A stretch of DNA of 64,000 nucleotides, from assembly GCA_033002965.1 (NCBI GenBank), contig JAURVB010014026.1:1-64000 (forward strand), in the 5' to 3' direction. The notes beneath the pieces were generated by a model. That model was given only the letters and a program-made list of their open reading frames with translations, searched no databases and was not told the origin of the DNA. A program made the position numbers and the translations under genes. The DNA is from Piper betle. Its lineage: Eukaryota; Streptophyta; Magnoliopsida; Piperales; Piperaceae. This document shows, one piece after another, positions 57,496 to 64,000 of the stretch. Positions within the stretch are counted from its first letter, which is position 1, and the number at the start of each line of letters is the position of its first letter.

Positions 57496-59128
57496 TGTGT
57501 GGAAAGCTCCTGTTAGTGCACAGAAGTTCTAGGCCTCAAAATTCGATATTACTCTAATAGTTTTATCTCTTGGAAGATACTTTAATGTAACTATAAAACT
57601 TGAAAGCTAATATTTTTCCTCCTTGCAGTCACAGATTCAAAAGAAACACCAATTTTGACAGCAGCTAAGCTGGGGATTGTGGAAATGGTGAAGGAGATTG
57701 AAAAAGCATTTCCAATAGCCATTCACGACACAGACATCAACAAGAAGAACATCATTCATTTGGCAGTTGAAAACAGGCAACCGCTGGTATATCAATATTT
57801 GCTAAACAAGCATAAAATGAGTGAGAGTATCTTTCAGGAAGTGGATGAAGACGGTAACAGCGCTCTTCATCTGGCAGCAAAGTCAAAAGATCATCAACCT
57901 TGGTTAATTCCCGGGGCAGCACTACAAATGCAATGGGAGATTAAATGGTTCAAGGTATGTACATATTTGTCAAAATCCCACTTCTTGGCTGTTTATTTCA
58001 AAATTTAAAAATTCCTTGTGAATCAAATGTAATCGCATAAAAAGTCCAGCCAACTCTCTAGTAACATCAATTCATTAACAAACATTTACAAATTTTGAGA
58101 TAAAATTGTTAACAGAATTACCATGTCCCAAAGTAATTTCATCCCGACAGAAGCTAGCTATATCATCCACTAAAGTTTGCTTCTTTAGATTGATTTTCAC
58201 TTGCACTTCATGGGAGCTTTTATGTACTCATTTTTTTTGGCATCTCATATTTTAGGAAAAGTTAATTTTTTTAACCCTACTTTTCCCAAAACCACTAACC
58301 CCACACTAATAGGAATGATTTTCAAATATTTTCTCTAGTCTTTAAGGAAATGTTTCTCCATAGCACCCAGCAAGTCTTCCCAACTGCTTGTGAACATTTA
58401 TTTTTACAAGTTTCAAAAGATTAGTATTAATTGCATCCCTTAGAAAAAGCTTACATGATATCATGACACTACTACCCATTGAACTGATTTAATTATTTCC
58501 TTTAAATGGAGCAGTATATTGAAGACTCCAAGCCCATGAATTTCTTTGCCGGCTTTAACGGTAAAGGAGAGACACCAAATGAGGTCTTTAGTGAAACTCA
58601 CAAAAAGCTTATAGAAGAAGGAGGAAGATGGCTTGCTAACACTTCACAATCCTGCTCTGTTGTTGCTGCTCTCATTGCCACAGTGGCCTTTGCCTCTTCT
58701 GTTAGAGTCCCTGGTGGAGTAGACGAAAAAGCGGCTTCCCAGTCTTACAAGACAGACTGCCCTTCAAGATCTTTGCCGCCGCCTCCTTGGTGGCCCTCTG
58801 CTTATCGGTTACTTCCCTGGTCATGTTCTTAGCCATCCTAACTTCCCGTTATCAGGAGAAAGACTTCCATAGAGATCTACCATTAAAGCTCATAGTTGGG
58901 CTTACCTCCCTCTATGTTTCCCTGGCCGCAACATTGGTGGCCTTCTGTGCTGGTCATTTTTTTGTGCTACCAGAAAAGGTAAAGTATGCAGCCTTTTCAA
59001 TATACGGGATCACATGCTTGCCAATCTCCGTGTTTGCGCTTGCCCAGTTCCCCCTGTATGTGGATCTACTTAGGTGTACTTTTAGAAAGGTGCCTCTTCG
59101 CAACTATAAAACAGTTTCCTTCCGGTAG

Positions 59129-59984
59129 ATAGCTTTCCATACATGATTTTGGAGTGGCCTGCTTTGCTGAAAAGTATTGAAACTACTTTCTTTGTAGCTT
59201 GGTCTGCTCTCTTACAGCATCTACTACAGTCTTGGTCTTTCTTAGAGACTATGAAATTTTTTTACGCTGGCTACTGTTTAATGCTTTGTGTTGGATATAA
59301 ATATTGACTTTTGGAGATGGCATTTCTGTAGTTGAGTTGCTTGAGTGTTAAGAGTGGTTTTATGCACCTCAAAACAATATCTATACCTATTTACGCTGTA
59401 TAATCTATATATACTATTATCTGCAAATATCATAATAAACACGCACCTGCAAGCACAGCCAGCTGCAAAGGAACTGCAATTTCAGCACACAAATTGTTTG
59501 CCCCACCATGGCCGCATCCGATTTTCTTGTTGCAGTTCCCAGTGCTGCAAAGTGCAAACAGTTCCCTTTCCAAATAAGTTTCTTCCATTCAGCTCCATAT
59601 ACTCTGGGCAGCAGCCGCAGTTTGCTGCTTCCCGCCATCACTGATTCATTAAAAAAATAACAAATTTTAATATTTTTCTTTTCTATAAATAAAAGCATGA
59701 GCAAATCTAGGAACAAAACCACAAATTTTCCCAAACAAAATGCTACACCCCGCGTTTCTCAATGAGTTACACAATACAAGTCAAACTACACAAACAATGC
59801 CCCCAACAAAATAAATCCAATCCCAGTTTTATCATTTTTCCACAGCAAAATATTCTAGTCTTCCCTCATAACAAAGAAATCAGACTAATAATATAACCTC
59901 ATCTTAATGTGCTCAAAGCAAGAAAAGAGAGATCTTTTACCGGATTTATCGATTTGGAAGGTTCGAAGATAGAGCCGGTTGCAG
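59129..59984 (+). other. 3' flank and downstream block of copy D
   Basis: Matches the 3' flanks of B and C and the pre-pfkB block of C. No independent gene. Confidence 0.5.
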
Positions 59985-60190
59985 AGAAAAACGGCGGCAA
60001 AGCGACGGGAACATTGTGCTCGGCGTGCCGGAGCTGTCTCGGCAATGAAGATAGAGCCGGTTGCAGACAATGAAGCTGCTGCGAGTGCTGCTTATGAAAC
60101 GCTTCTCTGTTGGGTTTTGGTTGACACCGCAAAACAAATTGGCATCGATGAAGTTGTTATTTCCCCTTTTGCAGGAACTTGCTGATGTTT
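59985..60190 (+). pseudogene. pfkB-family kinase fragment downstream of copy D
   Basis: Retains only the DIV-like N-terminal bit, then jumps by internal deletion to DNEAAASAAYETLLCWVLVD, ending at 60185. The sequence ATGAAGATAGAGCCGGTTGCAG is repeated around 59965 and 60046, which marks the deletion or template-switch joint. Confidence 0.55.
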
Positions 60191-60889
60191 GCTGTTTCAC
60201 ACAAAATTGCTTCTGTTGCATATGATGCAAGAATCTCTCCAAATTATAATGTTTGTGTGTATATATAAATGACACTAACTTGGTCTTCTTCCAAGGTGAA
60301 GGTGGTATTCTACTGTAACTCTTCCAAAAAAAGTGCTAGAGACATTAAATTTTTCTTGTGAACATATGCAGTGGTTTTTATTTTTCTTAGACCCAAAAAA
60401 GAGTAAAATAGTGGAGACCAAAATTGTCTCAAAGTAATTATGTGGAATTAAATCAAGAAGGATAAAAACAGACAATTTCATGAGGTGTTCCAACTTCCCA
60501 TATGAAAGCTTATAAATTTGTTGTTTTCAATGCGATTAGATTTGGCACATAACATGGTTTTTTTGTTATCATGTGAATGATCAGGATTCAACCAGGAAGA
60601 TCTAAGAACAATGCCAACAAACCAAAACCAAGTATTGGGTTATGGTGAAAGATCAATGATCAGGATTCCACTGGGCGTGAAAGGTTTGAATTACATGTTT
60701 CAAGTTCCCACCAAAGGCACAGACCCGAAAAATATAACTGCAGCTTTCGACAGCAATACGTGAAAACTTGTCATAACCATATCCAACATTTGGTAATTGA
60801 AATTTGGAAATGCATCCTATGGTAAATCCAGCATTGTCAATATATTTGTGTATGAAATTGATATAGTTACTCCTTATGTATAACAAACT
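60191..60889. other. Inter-unit region before copy E
   Basis: 60191-60480 matches the tail of the pfkB block downstream of C (31100-31200 and 33839-33960). At 60655-60770 a plus-strand frame reads MIRIPLGVKGLNYMFQVPTK and further; its family is not recognised and it may be a fragment of another gene. 60790-60890 is shared with 22020-22110. Confidence 0.4.
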
Positions 60890-61386
60890 GTCCTTTCCCT
60901 ATACACTTTTATAGAGAGGAAACATGATTTTAGCGAAGTGAACCAACACTTTGTGTTCAAAGATCGAATTCGCACATGAAGAAGGCACTCCTACTCTCCT
61001 TTGGGTTTGTCATTGAGGAATAATATCAAGTCTAGAAAAGATTAGGCATTGTTTAGCAGCATATATGCAAGTGAATTCCATTTAAAGGCAACTTGTACAT
61101 TTCAGATACTGTGAGTTAACATGGCAAAATGTAGCAGCTCACCTTTACCTTTTGCCTTCTTTATCTTCATAAGGGAACTTCCCATAGTGCAACAAAGAAA
61201 GTAGATCAATTCGCTTATGGCCATTTAATAGACACCTGAAAGTTTACAGCATCCAAGTGAATTATAATTTACACAGGTGAGTAGACAAAGCAAAAGGGAA
61301 AGTATATATATGAATGAAGATGCAAAAGTAGCAAGCAATCCATGTATCACTAGAAGCAGCAAAGAATAATAGCACTCAAGGATACA
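60890..61386 (+). repeat. Upstream (promoter) repeat of array copy E
   Basis: Matches the other upstream repeats, beginning within the segment equivalent to 9050 of copy B. Confidence 0.65.
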
Positions 61387-61393
61387 TATAATA
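61387..61393 (+). promoter_or_regulatory. Altered TATA box of copy E
   Basis: TATAATA: one A is missing relative to TATAAATA in A to D. Confidence 0.45.
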
Positions 61394-61450
61394 GCTGTGA
61401 GAGTTGCACTCACAATATTAAAACCAAGCACTCCAAAACAAAATTACAGA

Positions 61451-64000
61451 TGATGAGTTTGATGAGAAGTCCATATTCAAACAAGCCATGGCTAGGAACT
61501 GGAAGGACCTGGTTACAGATTTCAAGATGCCAGATTTTGAGCAGGATAAGAAAATAACCAAGGCTGAGGACGCCATCCTTCACATGGCTGTCAACAGTGG
61601 GAATAAATCAGACAGAAGAAGCTTGTGGACGGCGTCAGGAGGGTGGAGGTGCTCAGGGAGACCAACAAGAAGAACACACCCCTGCACTTGGCCGCTGCCC
61701 TGGGCTACAATGATCTCTGTGAGTACATGATTGAGGCGGAGAAGAAGATAATGCCTGTCCACGACAAAGAAGTGGGGCTGATTAAGTCACGTAATGAGGT
61801 TGGTGAAACACTCTTCTTCAGATCTGTTTTTCATGGCCGGCGGGAAGTGTTTGAATACTTTCTCAGCATTATTCTGAGAGAGCACCCTTTCGAAGATGAG
61901 CGACTGGTACTGTGTAGGAGGGAAGATGGAGAAACCATTCTCCACTGCAGCATTGCCTATGAGTTCTTTGGTACAATCTTTCTCATTTACATGTACTGTC
62001 TGTTCAGATAAAACTGCATAATGCACAACATGTACACTGTTAATGTCATTTTTTACATTATGCATGAGTCACAAATTTAGTAAACACTATACACTATATA
62101 TAAAAACTCGGCTCTTATAATCCTAAATGTTGTAGATGGATTTCATACGTAGATAGCAACCATACACTTTTTAATCTTTGACCATTGTTCATGACAAGAT
62201 AATTCCCTATATATAAAGTCCAGATGCAAACAAGCCATGGCTGGGAACTGGAAGGACATAGTTACAGCTTTCAAGATGGAACATTTTTAGCAGGCTAAGA
62301 AAATAAACAAGGCCGAGGACACCATCCTTCACATGGCTGTCAACAGTGGGAATAAATCAGATGTGAAGAAGCTTGTGATGTCGTCAGGAGGGTGGAGGTG
62401 CTCGGGCAACCAACGAGAAGAAGAACACACCCCTGCACTTGGCCACTGCCCTGGGCTACAATGACCACTGTGAGTACATGATTGAGGCGGAGAAGAAGAT
62501 AATGCCTGCCGACAACAAAGAAGTGATGCTGATTAAGTCATGCAATGGGGTCAGTGAAACTCCCTTCTTCAGATCTGTTTTTCATGGCCAGCGGGAAGTG
62601 TTTGAATACTTTCTCAGCATTATTCTTGGAGAGCGTCATTTGGAACGTGAGCTTATGGAACTGTGTAGAAGGAATGATGGAGACACCATTCTCCACTGCA
62701 GCATTGCCAATGAGTTCTTTGGTACGCTCTTTCTCATTTCAATATGCTGCCTGTTCAGACAAAACTGCATAATGCACAACATGTAGACGGGTTAATGCCA
62801 TTTTTTTATTTTACATGAGTCACACATTTAGTAAACACTAGACACTATATATAAAAACTCAGCTCTTATAACCCTAAATGTTGTGGATGGATTTCATACG
62901 TAGATAGCAACCACACACTTTTTAATCTTTGACCATTGTTTATGACAAGATAATTCTCTTATATATTGAAATTTTATGCTATGATCATCCTTTTTGAAAA
63001 AAAAAAATCATTTGCCTTCATGCAGATTTGGCATTGGCTAGAGTGCATCAATTCCCATTTCTTACAATTGCACGCAATGTGAAGGGTTTAATGCCATTGC
63101 AAGTGCTAGCAAATCATCCTTCAGTATTCAAAAGTAGCAGTTGCCTCAAACGAACAGACAATCTCATTTAATTCTGTAAGCAAGCATAGATCTCTCTGCC
63201 CATTCGTAAACATGCACAAGTAAAGAGAACAACAGCCTTCTTTAGCATTCATACTGTCTTCTTAACTCAACCTCGTTCTTTTGTATTCTAATGATATGAG
63301 AGGTCTTTATTGATGCAAATTCAAGTATGATAGCTTGTATGCCAAAAATCATCATTAGTTCGCATACCCTAGGTGATGTCCTTAAAAGCCATGGAGTGTG
63401 AAATCTTATCCTGAATTCTGACTATTTCAGCAACGATGCCATGCAATGTGAAATCTTATCCAGCTGATTATTTCAACAAGGATAGGTTGAGAATACTCAT
63501 GAGAAGTTAGATTGATCTGTCTAGAATACATGTCCTACAATTTTGGCAGTTTAAAATAAAGAAGCAGATTTCCTTGAATAAGTGATAATTTCAATAAAGG
63601 CTTGTGCATTGCTGGCCCAAACCTAGACAAAGGAGCGTTAGAATCAGGAAGGGCATCCAGCCATTGAAAATCTTGCCATTTGTAATCACATTGATTTTAG
63701 TTTAGGATCCATGTCCTCAACACCCTTTAAATATTAGGTGCAAGAAGAAGAAGATTTCTTTGATTCAGTACACAAAAACATTGAGCAGTACTAATCATGT
63801 TTTTGTCTATGAAAATAATGACATTTATGCTTTAAACAATAGTATGATTGAGATTTATTAACATGTACCTCGTATTACGAGTTTAAATCGAGCTGTTTTA
63901 TCTAGATGCCAGACATGATCTTCTAATCTTAGCTCTAGCCTCTAAACACGTGGTTTCTCAATCTGACGCAGGTACATTGGTTGATCCACTTGTTGTTGAG
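61451..64000 (+). pseudogene. ACD6/ITN1-like ankyrin gene, copy E (partial, doubled exon 1)
   Basis: First exon 1 copy about 61451-61970: the normal start region (ATGAGCCCTCC...) is deleted, so the first usable Met is 61488, and one base is lost near 61613. A second exon 1 copy, 62215-62721, follows within what should be intron 1; it has TAG at 62288-62290 and a further frame break near 62375. Exon 2 is 63026-63175 with TAA replacing the Tyr codon of LIYF near 63169. Exon 3 starts at 63933 and runs off the window. A pseudogene by several independent lesions. Confidence 0.8.

Larger units (their letters stand above)
39298..59128 (+). pseudogene. ACD6/ITN1-like ankyrin PGG gene, copy D, split by a pararetrovirus
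   Basis: Exons recognised: 39298-39856, 40152-40301, 41043 to about 41220, 41707-41748, 43353-43409, 43774-43809, exon 7 twice (44196-44231 and 53929-53964), 54500-54541, exon 9 twice (42014-42055 out of order, and 54656-54697), 55852-55943, 56452-56706, 57629-57954 and 58515-59128. Lesions: TGA at 39379-39381 (Trp codon in other copies); exon 3 donor changed from GTGAGT to TTGAGT; one base lost in exon 10; one base lost near 58725 in exon 13; and a 9.5-kb viral insertion in intron 7. An open frame from Met 39463 covers most of exon 1. Clearly non-functional as a full protein, though the promoter looks intact. Confidence 0.85.

Overview
The window reads as nuclear DNA of a flowering plant, most likely a eudicot and probably woody. 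It is AT-rich, intron-rich and full of transposon debris. Its backbone is a tandem array of five related gene copies (A to E, all on the + strand) of the ACD6/ITN1-like class: ankyrin repeats followed by a C-terminal PGG membrane domain. Members of this class act in plant defence and stress signalling at membranes. The species cannot be named from sequence alone.

Layout. 1-2545: copy A, only promoter and exon 1, then a dispersed AT-rich repeat (repeat X). 3250-7574: a pfkB-type sugar kinase pseudogene followed by a scrambled Ty1/copia nest built around a 350-bp palindrome. 7575-8330: an orphan copy of the array promoter. 8760-20898: copy B, the best preserved, carrying a young 3.46-kb LTR retrotransposon in intron 1. 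22310-29990: copy C, a pseudogene. 30290-34000: duplicated pfkB debris with a foreign insert. 35100-36760: a GC-richer block of unknown origin. 37445-59128: copy D, a pseudogene split by a 9.5-kb endogenous pararetrovirus (44289-53789). 59440-60480: pfkB debris again. 60890-64000: copy E, a pseudogene with a doubled exon 1, running off the window.

Gene model from comparing copies. A large exon 1 and exons 2-3 carry N-terminal ankyrin repeats. A run of small exons follows (4 to 10, 36 to 93 nt). Exon 11 encodes a charged linker, exon 12 the C-terminal ankyrin repeats and exon 13 the PGG domain with about four membrane spans. Exons 2 to 11 are all in phase 1-1 and in intact form are multiples of three. 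Every copy has at least one lesion. In B only exon 5 (in-frame TAG) and the exon 11 end (1-nt loss) look wrong, so B may be marginally functional.

Two things stand out. (1) The retrotransposon at 10199-13658 has 328-bp LTRs differing at one base, a 5-bp target duplication, a gag-like ORF starting inside the LTR, and no pol. In place of pol it carries fragments of two unrelated host genes: a SET-domain methyltransferase-like protein and a PS1-like PIN-domain protein. (2) The pararetrovirus begins with a nearly identical inverted repeat (about 1.83-kb arms, 42-nt loop) covering ORF1, ORF2 and the movement-protein region. It sits in an intron of a defence-type gene, so any read-through transcript would fold into a long virus-derived hairpin. 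All calls are by eye; no database search was run.
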